Assembly (NCBI GenBank): GCA_937981995.1
Contig: CALJNC010000007.1
Location: forward strand, 1-64,000
DNA from: an uncultured Chitinophagaceae bacterium
GTDB taxonomy: Bacteria; Bacteroidota; Bacteroidia; Chitinophagales; Chitinophagaceae
Direction of reading: 5' to 3'
Length of the DNA: 64,000 nucleotides
Positions 50,041-58,900 of this stretch are shown here, in pieces. The notes under the pieces were generated by a model, which worked only from the letters and a program-made list of their open reading frames with translations, ran no database searches and was not told the DNA's origin. A program made the position numbers and the translations under genes. Numbering within the stretch: position 1 is the stretch's first letter; the number at the start of each line of letters is the position of its first letter.

Positions 50041-51495
50041 CTATTTATTTTTTTTGTCATTCATCTTCTTTTCATGAAACTTTATCACGTCCAGAATGTT
50101 TGCATGATTTACACGACGACCAATTATGATATTATTTTCGTCGAGCAAATATATGGTGGGCGTTACATATACATCATAAAAACTTCTGAACTTCGTAATA
50201 CGCTCAGGGTCATATAAATGCAACCAACCAGATCGTAGTTTTTTCTCTTGCACCACCTTCTTCCACTTTTCTACTTCATTGCTTGATTCTACTGCAACTA
50301 TTTGTAAGCCGTACTTATACAAGTCTTTCTTGTATAATGAGTCAAGCTTGGGTAACTCCTTTTTACAATGACCACAATCTGCCTCCCAAAATATAAGTAA
50401 CTTATACTTTGCCTCTATGGCCGTTAGGTTTACAAACTGATTAGCCATATTACGCAATTTTAAGTCCATAGCAGGTTTCCCTATCATATTAGGAGAAATA
50501 TCTCCCGCGCGCTTTATGTATTTTTTGAGCTGCTCTTCTTTTAGCCAAGTTGCTTTGCCCTTCATATAATATTCTTCTACTAGGTATACAAATACTTCTT
50601 CCATACCCATAATTTTGCTCGTCTCTGCCCATCGAGTTAGGTACCACAAGGTATACTTATAGGTTTCTTCAGCACCTTCAGCCTTAGCAATTAATTTATC
50701 GCATTCTTTTTTTACTGTATCTGGCATGGGTATCACCCACTTATCCATGTAATTTTTAAGCTTAGGCTCATACATAGGAGTAAATATCAAGCGGTCATCC
50801 TGAAAATTATATCCATCCCAGTAGTGTTGTTTATAATAATTGCTTGGGAAGGTTGAATCTTTTTTTCCTTCCCTATTCAAAGGCCAATCTTTATACTCTG
50901 GCACTTCGGGCTCAGCTAATGCATTAAACAAAGTGGCAAGGAATGTTTTAGGATTACGCTTGGCAACACTTTTTCTATAATTTACTAGTTCCTTGCCTTT
51001 ATTGCGCATTTGATCGGCTAATACATTACTGTCTTTTTTAGTTTTAGCTTGAGCATAAGCCGTTTTCAATTTATTAAATCCTTTGCCATAATCAAGCAAA
51101 AAACGCTGGTAACCATAAAATTGATTATTCTCAGACTTCCCTTTAAGCTTCAAATTTGGTACGATATCTTTTTTCTGAGTAGTTAAAGAAAAATTATCTC
51201 CATTTTGAAGAATAATTTCCATATTGGCCGTTTGATCCTTAAAAAGCAAAAGGTAAATACCTCCTTTTATTTTATTGGAGGATTGCATGGTGCCTTTACC
51301 TAGTTTTAGGGTAGTAGAATCGTCTTTAAATACAGTGCCTCCTTTGCCATAATAATGGCAAAGAAAAATTTTGGCATCCTCCTTTACATCGGTAAAGTGT
51401 AATTGCAATTTATATCCATCCTTGGCTACTGCAACATTTGATAACATTACAATTGCTAGGATACTTAGAATGATTGATAATCTTAATTTATTCAT
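50041..51495 (-). CDS. Thioredoxin-fold (TlpA/DsbE-like) periplasmic protein with long N-terminal domain
   Basis: The protein has 484 residues: a signal peptide (ending AVA-KD), a DUF4369-like beta domain (about 25-110, 'VFKDDSTTLKLGKG', 'GGIYLLLF'), a helical middle part, and a C-terminal thioredoxin fold. The active site is 'WEADCGHCKKE' (Cys374, Cys377) and the cis-Pro is in 'YVTPTIYLLD'. CGHC is a PDI/DsbA-type dithiol, more oxidising than CGPC of thioredoxin, and would suit disulfide exchange in exported proteins. Directly upstream of and probably cotranscribed with the parvulin gene. Exact partner unknown. Confidence 0.87.
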   Translation of the reverse strand: MNKLRLSIILSILAIVMLSNVAVAKDGYKLQLHFTDVKEDAKIFLCHYYGKGGTVFKDDSTTLKLGKGTMQSSNKIKGGIYLLLFKDQTANMEIILQNGDNFSLTTQKKDIVPNLKLKGKSENNQFYGYQRFLLDYGKGFNKLKTAYAQAKTKKDSNVLADQMRNKGKELVNYRKSVAKRNPKTFLATLFNALAEPEVPEYKDWPLNREGKKDSTFPSNYYKQHYWDGYNFQDDRLIFTPMYEPKLKNYMDKWVIPMPDTVKKECDKLIAKAEGAEETYKYTLWYLTRWAETSKIMGMEEVFVYLVEEYYMKGKATWLKEEQLKKYIKRAGDISPNMIGKPAMDLKLRNMANQFVNLTAIEAKYKLLIFWEADCGHCKKELPKLDSLYKKDLYKYGLQIVAVESSNEVEKWKKVVQEKKLRSGWLHLYDPERITKFRSFYDVYVTPTIYLLDENNIIIGRRVNHANILDVIKFHEKKMNDKKNK

Positions 51496-51611
51496 AAGGT
51501 AGTGTGAATTTACGTAGGTAAGACGTAACCTAAATGGTTAGGGTTGATTTTTTAGGCTAATTTAACGCAGCTTTTGCATGATAAAATATTGTAATACTTT
51601 CGCGTTGCAAA

Positions 51612-53009
51612 ATGAGTAGAAGAAAAAGAAAGTTTCAACTAGAGAATATAACGATTGAAAAATACGCTGCTGAAGGCAAATCAATCGCTTATTGGGAAGA
51701 AAAAGTCCTTTTTGTACAAGGCGCAATACCCGGCGATGTAGTCAATTGCTTTGTTTTTAAGAATAAAAAAGACTGGGCAGAAGCTAGGATAAATGAGGTT
51801 GTAACGCCTTCTCCACTTAGGCAAGACGCATTTTGTAAGCATTTTGAGCTTTGCGGTGGTTGCAAATGGCAAATGCTAGCTTATGACCAACAAGTAATTT
51901 ATAAAGATCAACAAGTACATGATCAACTAGAGCGACTAGGAAATATTGAAATTGAGGAATACTTACCTATAATTCCATGTGCAACGGACCGCTTATACCG
52001 CAACAAAATGGAATTTACATTTAGCAATAAGCGTTATTTAGGAAAAGAAGATATGGAAGCTCGTCTTCCTTTTGAAAAAAACGTACTTGGGTTTCATGCC
52101 CCTAAAGTGTTTGACAAAATAATAGATATTGAAACTTGTTACCTACAAGCTGAACCAACCAATGCAATTAAAAACTTTATAAGACAATACGCAGTTGATA
52201 ATAACTTGTCGCATCAGGATATTAGAATGCACGAAGGTTTTTTACGAAACCTAATTATTCGCTTAAACAAAAAAGGCGATGCACTCGTAAATATTGTAGT
52301 GCGAGATAATGACCAAGAAAAAATTAGCGGTCTGTGCAATGCATTACAAAAAGAGTTTCCTGCTATAACTTCCTTACATTATACAGTAAATGGCAAAATG
52401 AATGACAGCATTTACGATGTAGAAGTAACTCACCATTCAGGAGAAAAATTTATTACTGAAACTTTAGGCGACCTATCTTTTAAGATAAGCCCAAAATCGT
52501 TTTTTCAGACAAACTCAAAGCAGGCAGAGGTACTTTACAATGTAGTAAAAGACTTTGTAGGCCAAACAAATATTTTGTATGACTTATACTGCGGTACGGG
52601 TAGCATAGGATTATACCTTGCGCAAAATTGCAAAAAACTTATAGGTGTAGAAACAGTTGAAGATGCCATAGCTGATGCTAAAATAAATGCAGATAATAAC
52701 AAGATTGAAAACACACACTTTTTTGCAGGAGATGTAATTAAAGTATGCACTACATCCTTTTTTGAAAAACACGGCAAGCCAGACTGTATAGTGGTAGATC
52801 CGCCACGTGCTGGTATGCATAACAAATTAGTTCAAAAACTGATAGAAATTGCAGCACCTCGTATTGTATACGTGAGCTGTAACCCTGCTACTCAAGCCCG
52901 CGACTTGGCCGAGCTTGCAACTATTTATGCAATCAAAAAATCTCAAGCGGTTGATATGTTTCCGCAGACACATCATATCGAAAACGTTGTTTTGTTAGAA
53001 TTAAAATGA
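51612..53009 (+). CDS. rlmD: 23S rRNA (uracil-5-)-methyltransferase of the RlmD/TrmA family
   Basis: This 465-residue enzyme has a TRAM domain (about 1-62), [4Fe-4S] cysteines Cys75, Cys81, Cys84 and Cys176, and a Rossmann-type methyltransferase domain ('LYDLYCGTGSIGLYLAQ', 'IVVDPPRAGMHNKLVQKL'). The nucleophile Cys423 is in 'VSCNPATQARDL'. It uses AdoMet to make m5U in 23S rRNA; family members differ in target (U1939, U747 or tRNA U54), which cannot be read off directly. Stop codon and the NUDIX start overlap by four bases, so the two are cotranscribed. A TACTTTCG box lies just before it. Confidence 0.93.
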   Translation: MSRRKRKFQLENITIEKYAAEGKSIAYWEEKVLFVQGAIPGDVVNCFVFKNKKDWAEARINEVVTPSPLRQDAFCKHFELCGGCKWQMLAYDQQVIYKDQQVHDQLERLGNIEIEEYLPIIPCATDRLYRNKMEFTFSNKRYLGKEDMEARLPFEKNVLGFHAPKVFDKIIDIETCYLQAEPTNAIKNFIRQYAVDNNLSHQDIRMHEGFLRNLIIRLNKKGDALVNIVVRDNDQEKISGLCNALQKEFPAITSLHYTVNGKMNDSIYDVEVTHHSGEKFITETLGDLSFKISPKSFFQTNSKQAEVLYNVVKDFVGQTNILYDLYCGTGSIGLYLAQNCKKLIGVETVEDAIADAKINADNNKIENTHFFAGDVIKVCTTSFFEKHGKPDCIVVDPPRAGMHNKLVQKLIEIAAPRIVYVSCNPATQARDLAELATIYAIKKSQAVDMFPQTHHIENVVLLELK

Positions 53010-53635
53010 TAAAACAACTTCAGCAAAATATACTTACCAACTTACCCGCTTGGGAGGCCCACAAAAAAATGGCGCCACCTATAAGAAAACCCGGTGCTCA
53101 AATTCCCACATCTGTTCGTTATGGAGCAGTTTGTATTTTGCTTTATTACAAAAAAAATGAACTACATACCCTTTTAATAAAACGCACAGAAGATGGTGGA
53201 ACCCATAGTGGTCAAATTGCCTTACCCGGCGGCAAAGTAGATGCCAATGATTTTAGCTTTACTCATTGCGCCCTGCGCGAATGCGAAGAAGAAATTGGCC
53301 ACAAACAAGAAAAGATAAAGATAATTGGTTCGCTAACTCCACTTTACATTCCCCCTAGCAATTATATTGTAGCACCCATTGTTTGCTTTAGCCAAGAAGT
53401 AAAAAATTTAGTTGCTTCACCTAATGAAGTAGCAGAAATAATTGAAGTACCCCTGGCTTATTTTTTTTTAAATGAGAATAAAGGCACCAAAACCGTAAAG
53501 CAAAGTAACGACCATACGCAAACTATGGAAACACCTATTTATACATATGCCCACCATATTATATGGGGCGCTACTGCCATGATGCTTGCGGAGTTTGAAG
53601 AAATTTATCAGCGTACGCAAACTGGTACTAATTAA
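53006..53635 (+). CDS. NUDIX CoA pyrophosphatase (NudL-like)
   Basis: The 209-residue protein shows the NUDIX box at about 75-99 ('LPGGKVDANDFSF', 'ALRECEEEIG') preceded by the CoAse signature 'LLIKRTEDGGTHSGQIALPGG'. Family members cleave CoA and its derivatives, including oxidised CoA, to phosphopantetheine and 3',5'-ADP. The start codon lies in the last codons of rlmD (four-base overlap). Confidence 0.9.
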   Translation: MIKQLQQNILTNLPAWEAHKKMAPPIRKPGAQIPTSVRYGAVCILLYYKKNELHTLLIKRTEDGGTHSGQIALPGGKVDANDFSFTHCALRECEEEIGHKQEKIKIIGSLTPLYIPPSNYIVAPIVCFSQEVKNLVASPNEVAEIIEVPLAYFFLNENKGTKTVKQSNDHTQTMETPIYTYAHHIIWGATAMMLAEFEEIYQRTQTGTN

Positions 53636-53687
53636 TGTAGCTCCCCGTTTTTAAGGAAGACGCAAGAACAATATTACCTTTACCAAT

Positions 53688-54389
53688 ATGAATGCTATCA
53701 TTACAGGTGCTACAAAAGGAATAGGTAAAGCAATTGCTTTAAAATTTGCCAGCGAAAATATAAACTTAGTTGTTTGTGCTCGCTCGCAAGAAGGTCTCGA
53801 TGCTTTAGCCGCTGAAATCAAAGAAATGAACCCTCGTGTTTCAGTCCAAACTAAAACCTGCGATGTAAGTATACCTCAAGAAGTAAAAGACTTTGGTACT
53901 TTTTGCCTTTCTTCATTTGATAAAATAGATATCCTTATAAACAATGCAGGTTACTTTTTACCTGGCGATATTCATAAGGAAGAAGAAGGCCTTTTAGAAA
54001 AAATGCTCAACACAAATCTTATGAGTGCCTACCATTTAAGCAGATGTATTGTACCTCAATTACAAAAACAAAAAGAAGGTTTGATTATAAACATTTCTTC
54101 AGTAGCAGGTTTACAAGCCTATTCACAGGGTGGTTCCTACAGCATTTCTAAATTTGCACTTACAGGCTTTTCTAAAAACTTACGCGGCGAGTTAAAAGAC
54201 GATGGAATAAAAGTTAGTACCGTTTACCCTGGCGCTACCTATAGCGATTCATGGAAAGGAAGTGGCGTAGAAGAAGGTAGAATAATGGAAGCAAATGATA
54301 TTGCCGAAAGTATATTCGCCTTGACAAAACTTTCTAAACAAGCCGTAGTAGAAGATATTATTCTTAGGCCACAGCTGGGTGATTTGTAG
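53688..54389 (+). CDS. Short-chain dehydrogenase/reductase
   Basis: This 233-residue classical SDR has a Rossmann fold: cofactor loop 'TGATKGIG', 'INNAG', and the catalytic Ser-Tyr-Lys ('NISSVAGLQAYSQGGSYSISKFALTGF', Tyr and Lys four residues apart). The Ala-Arg-Ser after strand beta2 ('VVCARSQEGL') suggests NADP(H). It is shorter than FabG by a few residues, and not in a fatty-acid cluster, so the substrate is open. 52 bases after the NUDIX gene, possibly the same transcript. Convergent with the DUF1761 gene. Confidence 0.9.
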   Translation: MNAIITGATKGIGKAIALKFASENINLVVCARSQEGLDALAAEIKEMNPRVSVQTKTCDVSIPQEVKDFGTFCLSSFDKIDILINNAGYFLPGDIHKEEEGLLEKMLNTNLMSAYHLSRCIVPQLQKQKEGLIINISSVAGLQAYSQGGSYSISKFALTGFSKNLRGELKDDGIKVSTVYPGATYSDSWKGSGVEEGRIMEANDIAESIFALTKLSKQAVVEDIILRPQLGDL

Positions 54390-54395
54390 CCCTTT

Positions 54396-54869
54396 TTAGT
54401 ACCAGGCGCTAATAATACCGCCCATTATAGCAAGTGAAATTGTCCAATACGCAGAATTTATTAAAATCAATTTCCAACTTCTGAGTTCAAACATTCCGTT
54501 GGTTGCAAATACAGGAAAAATAAGACAAATACCAAGAAAAGTGCCGTGTAAAGCCCCATGTCCAAATGTTCTAAACTCATCGGCATAGGTAGTCAAAATC
54601 TTTTGAGCTTCTTCTGGGTGTTTATTTAGTAATGAAAATGCACCCCATTGATGAACAACTTCATGAGAAACAATCATAATCGTCATTACCAAACAAAAGA
54701 AAATTGATAAGCCCATAATAACTGCCATGTTTGAGTTTTTCATTTTCTCGTCGGTTATTCCTGTTTCCTTTACCCATATGGCACCCATAGGTGTTTTAGG
54801 ATTATACCAAATAAAACCTATAACCATTGGTACGAATGATGCTACAATCATCGCAGGCCAATTCATCAA
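54396..54869 (-). CDS. DUF1761-family membrane protein
   Basis: The 157-residue protein has four hydrophobic segments. 'FVPMVIGFIWYNPKTPMGAIWVKETGIT' at the start is the DUF1761 signature, followed by 'AVIMGLSIFFCLVMTIMIVSHE', 'GALHGTFLGICLIFPVF' and 'ILINSAYWTISLAIMGGIISAWY'. The family has no known function. A His/Glu pair in the second helix (SHEVVHQWG) resembles a metal site but is not established. It stands alone, about 100 bases upstream of the next minus-strand gene's stop. Confidence 0.85.
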   Translation of the reverse strand: MMNWPAMIVASFVPMVIGFIWYNPKTPMGAIWVKETGITDEKMKNSNMAVIMGLSIFFCLVMTIMIVSHEVVHQWGAFSLLNKHPEEAQKILTTYADEFRTFGHGALHGTFLGICLIFPVFATNGMFELRSWKLILINSAYWTISLAIMGGIISAWY

Positions 54870-54974
54870 TTGCGATAAAAGTTCATTAATTATCTGATCT
54901 TGTATAATTTAAAATTTTAATAGTGTGAATATAATAGCAATTTTCGATTATTAAAAATGTTGTAAGATTCTCAA

Positions 54975-55397
54975 CTATTCATTAATCCAATTCTTTTTTT
55001 CCTGCTCAATGTGATGCACAATAGTTTTTACACCATACTTTTCTTCGAGGAATTTAGCAGTTTGATCCGCGCTATAAACTGATCTATGCTGCCCACCGGT
55101 ACAACCAAAACTTACTATCAAATTTTCAAACCCACGATCAATATAATCATCAACCGTTATGCTAATCGTTTTATGAATTAAATCCAAAAATTCATGGATC
55201 CGTGTTTTTTCCTGCAAGTAATTTATTACACCTTCATCACGTCCTGTTTGTTTTTTATATTCTTCTATTCGTCCAGGGTTTAATATCCCACGGCAGTCAA
55301 ACACAAAACCACCACCATTGCCGCTATCATCTGCTGGGATACCACCTTTTTTATAACTAAAACTATTTACTCGTATTACTAATTTTTTATCTTCCAT
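54975..55397 (-). CDS. RapZ C-terminal domain protein
   Basis: This 140-residue protein is just the C-terminal domain of RapZ/YvcJ: 'GGGFVFDCRGILNPGRIEEYKKQTGRD', then 'LIVSFGCTGGQHRSVYSADQTAKFLEEKYG'. In E. coli that domain binds GlcN6P and the GlmZ sRNA and tunes GlmS. The N-terminal P-loop ATPase is absent. In Bacteroidota it often follows, or is fused to, an aminoglycoside phosphotransferase-like kinase, and the neighbour here is exactly that (six bases upstream). A sensor of amino-sugar or cell-wall status is plausible but inferred. Confidence 0.87.
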   Translation of the reverse strand: MEDKKLVIRVNSFSYKKGGIPADDSGNGGGFVFDCRGILNPGRIEEYKKQTGRDEGVINYLQEKTRIHEFLDLIHKTISITVDDYIDRGFENLIVSFGCTGGQHRSVYSADQTAKFLEEKYGVKTIVHHIEQEKKNWINE

Positions 55398-55403
55398 AAT
55401 TTT

Positions 55404-56435
55404 CTATTTAAATTTTGCAATAAATTCTTCTTTCGAAATTTGCTCAAGCACTTTCATTAATTCAGGATATTCTACTAAGGTATTATCCTGCAACCATTCA
55501 TTAATATTCCCAAGCCCTAAAGGTATGCTACTTATAAAATGCTCCTTCCCTTCTATTAAACCACGCAAACCATAAGCTCCCAATACTTGTAGCAATCTTG
55601 TAAGCGTAAGCATGGTATAATCATTTTGCCATTGTGCGATATCAACTTTTACATCATTAGCTGCAGCTTCCACTTCAAACTCTTTTAAATACATTGCAAC
55701 CAACTCCTGTTTCCACTCTTTAGGGATTTTTGCTTTTGCTTGCCAAAGCAAACTAGCTACATCATAAACAGGATGCCCTTGCAAGCCGCCTTGAAAATCT
55801 ATGAATACAACTTTCTCATTATGAACCATTATGTTTCTTCCTTGACAATCGCGGTACATAAAATAGCTCCTTTCTTTATCTAAAGATGTAGCCAAATTTT
55901 CAAATTCTTTTTCTAAAATATCATCCTTGTAAACAACATCAGATTTGCTTGCAAAATTATTTTTGAAGTAACGTAGGTCAAATAAAATTTGATCATACCC
56001 AAAACTTGGCAATACATTAAACATGTCTTTGAAATATTCATCCTTTGCACAAAGCTGAATTTTTACTAATTGTGTAAGTACTTGTTTATAATATCCTTTT
56101 ACTTGTTCAGTATGTCCTTCGTCTAATACTCTGTCAAGCAAACATTCAATACCTGCATCATTTTGCAGGTATAAATTTTTATTGGAATGAATGGCTAAAA
56201 TTTGTGGAACAGAAATTCCCTTGTCATCAAAGTAATTTGCAAGTAAAATAAAACGCTCATTCTCCTCAATATTGGCACTTTGCGTGGCTATAATGCTACG
56301 ATTTGCTCCGTTTTTAATCCTATAATAAATACGATCAGAACCCGCTTGCGCCAATTGATCAATATCTACCACAGCCGCTTCGGGGTATGCCTCTTGGGCA
56401 AAATGTAATACTTCTTCTATACTTAATTCGCTCAT
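55404..56435 (-). CDS. APH-fold phosphotransferase (amino-sugar kinase-like)
   Basis: The 343-residue protein has the aminoglycoside-phosphotransferase/choline-kinase fold. N-lobe: 'GSDRIYYRIKNGANRSIIATQ'. C-lobe: 'FMYRDCQGRNIMVHNEKVVFIDFQGGLQGHPVYDVASLLWQAK', with Asp in RDCQGRN as catalytic base and Asp in FIDF for Mg. This type is often annotated as AmgK-like (MurNAc/GlcNAc kinase). It follows the M28 gene with no bases between stop and start, and the RapZ-C gene follows after six bases, so it works with them in one transcript. The substrate is not proven. Confidence 0.85.
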   Translation of the reverse strand: MSELSIEEVLHFAQEAYPEAAVVDIDQLAQAGSDRIYYRIKNGANRSIIATQSANIEENERFILLANYFDDKGISVPQILAIHSNKNLYLQNDAGIECLLDRVLDEGHTEQVKGYYKQVLTQLVKIQLCAKDEYFKDMFNVLPSFGYDQILFDLRYFKNNFASKSDVVYKDDILEKEFENLATSLDKERSYFMYRDCQGRNIMVHNEKVVFIDFQGGLQGHPVYDVASLLWQAKAKIPKEWKQELVAMYLKEFEVEAAANDVKVDIAQWQNDYTMLTLTRLLQVLGAYGLRGLIEGKEHFISSIPLGLGNINEWLQDNTLVEYPELMKVLEQISKEEFIAKFK

Positions 56436-57806
56436 CTATAGTCCGTGTTGACTTACCAAATATACCATCATTGTCATAGCAATTGTGCCCATACACAACT
56501 CACGACGATGTACGTTTTCAAAAACATCATTATCGCTATGATGCATATCAAAATAACGATGCCCATCAGGTATCAATCCCATGGTAGGGGTATCAAATTC
56601 TTTATGCAAAGGATTAATGTCAACCCCTCCTCCGCTTCGCGAAAAATTGTAAATATTATATGGGTAAAATAGTTTTTTCCAAGACTGTACTTTGTCTTTT
56701 TTATAGGAAGGCATAGTTAAACCAAAACCATAGGGTGTGGCGCCACCTGCATCACTTTCAATAGCCAAAATATGGTTTTCATTTTTAAGCTTTGCTTGAC
56801 GCATATATTCTTTAGCGCCTCGTGCTCCATTTTCTTCATTCATCCATAGCACACAACGTATGGTTCTTTTTGGGCGAATGCCTAGTTTTTTAAAAGTACG
56901 AATCGCATCAATCGATTGCACTACACCTGCGCCATCATCATGCGCGCCTTCTCCTACATCCCAACTATCCAAGTGCCCTCCAAAACATATAATTTCTTTG
57001 GGTAGTTCTGTTCCATAAATTTCTCCTACCACATTGTAAGACTTTACATCTTTCAACATTTTGCAAGTGGTACGCATATAAATTTTGGGTCGTTTATTAT
57101 TCTCCACTGCTTCCACTAATTTATCGGCTGTTGTATTTCCTACTGCGATAGCTGGTATTTGCGGATAACGCTCGTCATATGAAAGTACTCCGGTATGTGG
57201 CTCATCATCATAGGCCGATGATACAGATCGGATGACTACTGCAGCAGCTCCTTTTGCAGAAGCTCTACTAGGAGCAGCCCAACGATAAAACACACAAGGG
57301 CCATAACTATGAAATGTATTGATATTGGTTTGATCAAAATGATAATTAAAGAATATGATTTTACCGCGTACTTCACTCTCTGGCAAACGATTAAATTCAT
57401 GAATGTCATTAACCATTACAATGGGTGTTTTTATTCCAGCCTCACCTGTTCCTACCGCATTTCCTAAGCTAGTAATTTTCATACCGTATCGTTTGCCATT
57501 TACTTCGTAGTATGCTTCTTCTTCACCTCGTACCCAATGCGGCACCATTACTTCTTGCAAAAATACTTTATCACAACCTGCATCTTCTAAAGTTTTCTTA
57601 CCCCAATCTACAGCTTGAGCAGCTTGTGACGAGCCTGTAAGTCTGTGTCCAATTTGCTTACACAAGTGGCGCAAATCCTCATAGCAATTTGCATTACTTA
57701 ATACATAATTGGATATTCTTTTTATAGTCATACTATCCTGAATATAATTTTGACCTGTGGCCGAAAACGAAACCAGAACGAGTATTGTAAAAAATAATTT
57801 TTTCAT
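56436..57806 (-). CDS. Secreted M28-family zinc peptidase
   Basis: This 456-residue exported aminopeptidase (signal peptide ending ATG-QN) has the M28 metal ligands: 'GGHLDSWDVGEGAHDDGAGV' (His, Asp), 'WMNEENGARGAKEY' (Glu/Glu), 'IESDAGGA' (Asp) and 'YFDMHHSDNDVFEN' (His). A PA-like insert precedes the catalytic part ('KGAAAVVIRSVSSAYDDEPHTGVLSY'). It trims peptides from their N-termini in the periplasm or outside. No sorting domain is present. The start at 57806 gives a regular signal peptide; an ATG 12 codons earlier does not. Its stop touches the start of the kinase gene. Confidence 0.9.
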   Translation of the reverse strand: MKKLFFTILVLVSFSATGQNYIQDSMTIKRISNYVLSNANCYEDLRHLCKQIGHRLTGSSQAAQAVDWGKKTLEDAGCDKVFLQEVMVPHWVRGEEEAYYEVNGKRYGMKITSLGNAVGTGEAGIKTPIVMVNDIHEFNRLPESEVRGKIIFFNYHFDQTNINTFHSYGPCVFYRWAAPSRASAKGAAAVVIRSVSSAYDDEPHTGVLSYDERYPQIPAIAVGNTTADKLVEAVENNKRPKIYMRTTCKMLKDVKSYNVVGEIYGTELPKEIICFGGHLDSWDVGEGAHDDGAGVVQSIDAIRTFKKLGIRPKRTIRCVLWMNEENGARGAKEYMRQAKLKNENHILAIESDAGGATPYGFGLTMPSYKKDKVQSWKKLFYPYNIYNFSRSGGGVDINPLHKEFDTPTMGLIPDGHRYFDMHHSDNDVFENVHRRELCMGTIAMTMMVYLVSQHGL

Positions 57807-57861
57807 AATAACAAGGGTAAAAGTACAATGTAGAAAAGACAAATACGACTTGCTAGATGAC

Positions 57862-58812
57862 CTAATGTAATTTTACTCCTAGAAATTCATCAACAGCGGC
57901 ATTCCATGCCGGACCATCATTTGTAAGATAAATTTGATGTGCTGAATTTTCTAAAATTCTAACTGATTTTTTACCTGCCAGATTATTATAAATAGCGTCT
58001 ATCTCTTTTTTAGAAACTCGTGCGTCCTTACCTCCGTTTAATAATAAGCTTGGAATTTCAATTTCCTTGGCATACTCAATAGGATTATGCTCAAAGGCAT
58101 CAAAACCTGTTTGCCAACCTCCAAAAAGAATTAACCATTGCGCCAAAGGCGATGTAGGCAAACCCATTACCTCAAATCGACCTTTGGCTGTTTCAAGCAT
58201 GGAGCCAAAAGGACATTCCAAAATTATTTTATCGGGCTTAATATCATACTGTTCAATTGATTTCATAATGGCTACGGCACCCATAGATGATCCGTGTAAT
58301 ATGATTTCTTGCCCAGGAAATTTTTCCTTAGCATAGTCCAAAGCAACTTTTACATCTAAACCTTCTTTAAAACCAATCGTAGTTTCTAAACCTTGGGAGC
58401 CCCCATGTCCCATAAAATCAATAGCTATTATATGGTACCCTTTATTATAAAAAGCCATTGCATAAGGCATTGTATTGGCCTTGCAGCTCATATATCCATG
58501 AAACAAAATAACCACCCCTTTAGAAATTTCACTTGGTATTTCCCAGCCTTCCAACTGATTATGACTTTGAAGATAAAAAGTAGAATACGGGATGCTTGGC
58601 TCCAAATGATTTACTGGTTTGGGCACACTAACTCCCTTAAAAAGGGCTGTTACTTTTTCTTTTAAATTAAGTTCTTCTGGTTTCTTTGGACGAGTAGTTT
58701 CAGTTTGTGAAAAGTGGGTAAATCTATAAGCGTGATTGTAAACAATTACGTTTGCCATTATGAAAAGTAGTAACCCAAGCCAGAATAATCTTTTAAAAAA
58801 TTTTACGCGCAT
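57862..58812 (-). CDS. Membrane-anchored alpha/beta-hydrolase
   Basis: The 316-residue protein has an N-terminal membrane helix (FFKRLFWLGLLLFIMANVIVY) and an S33-type alpha/beta-hydrolase fold: 'GVVILFHGYMSCKANTMPYA', nucleophile Ser in 'LHGSSMGAVA', Asp in 'LLLNGGKDARVSKKEID' and His in 'LENSAHQIYL'. Family members include esterases, thioesterases and lysophospholipases. No closer assignment is possible. Transcribed toward the M28 gene, 55 bases away, and possibly the first gene of an M28-kinase-RapZ-C transcript. Confidence 0.85.
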   Translation of the reverse strand: MRVKFFKRLFWLGLLLFIMANVIVYNHAYRFTHFSQTETTRPKKPEELNLKEKVTALFKGVSVPKPVNHLEPSIPYSTFYLQSHNQLEGWEIPSEISKGVVILFHGYMSCKANTMPYAMAFYNKGYHIIAIDFMGHGGSQGLETTIGFKEGLDVKVALDYAKEKFPGQEIILHGSSMGAVAIMKSIEQYDIKPDKIILECPFGSMLETAKGRFEVMGLPTSPLAQWLILFGGWQTGFDAFEHNPIEYAKEIEIPSLLLNGGKDARVSKKEIDAIYNNLAGKKSVRILENSAHQIYLTNDGPAWNAAVDEFLGVKLH

Positions 58813-58849
58813 TCAAAGCAAAGAAAAATACTTTATTGTTGGCCTTGTC

Positions 58850-58878
58850 ATAAAAAAAGGTTGAGCAAGCTCAACCTT
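58850..58878 (-). terminator. Terminator of the OmpP1/FadL-like gene
   Basis: AAGGTTGA pairs with TCAACCTT (8 bp, loop GCAAGC), with TTTTTTTA on the minus-strand side, 22 bases after the stop. Confidence 0.8.
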
Positions 58879-58900
58879 AACTATATTATTATTTTAAGTT

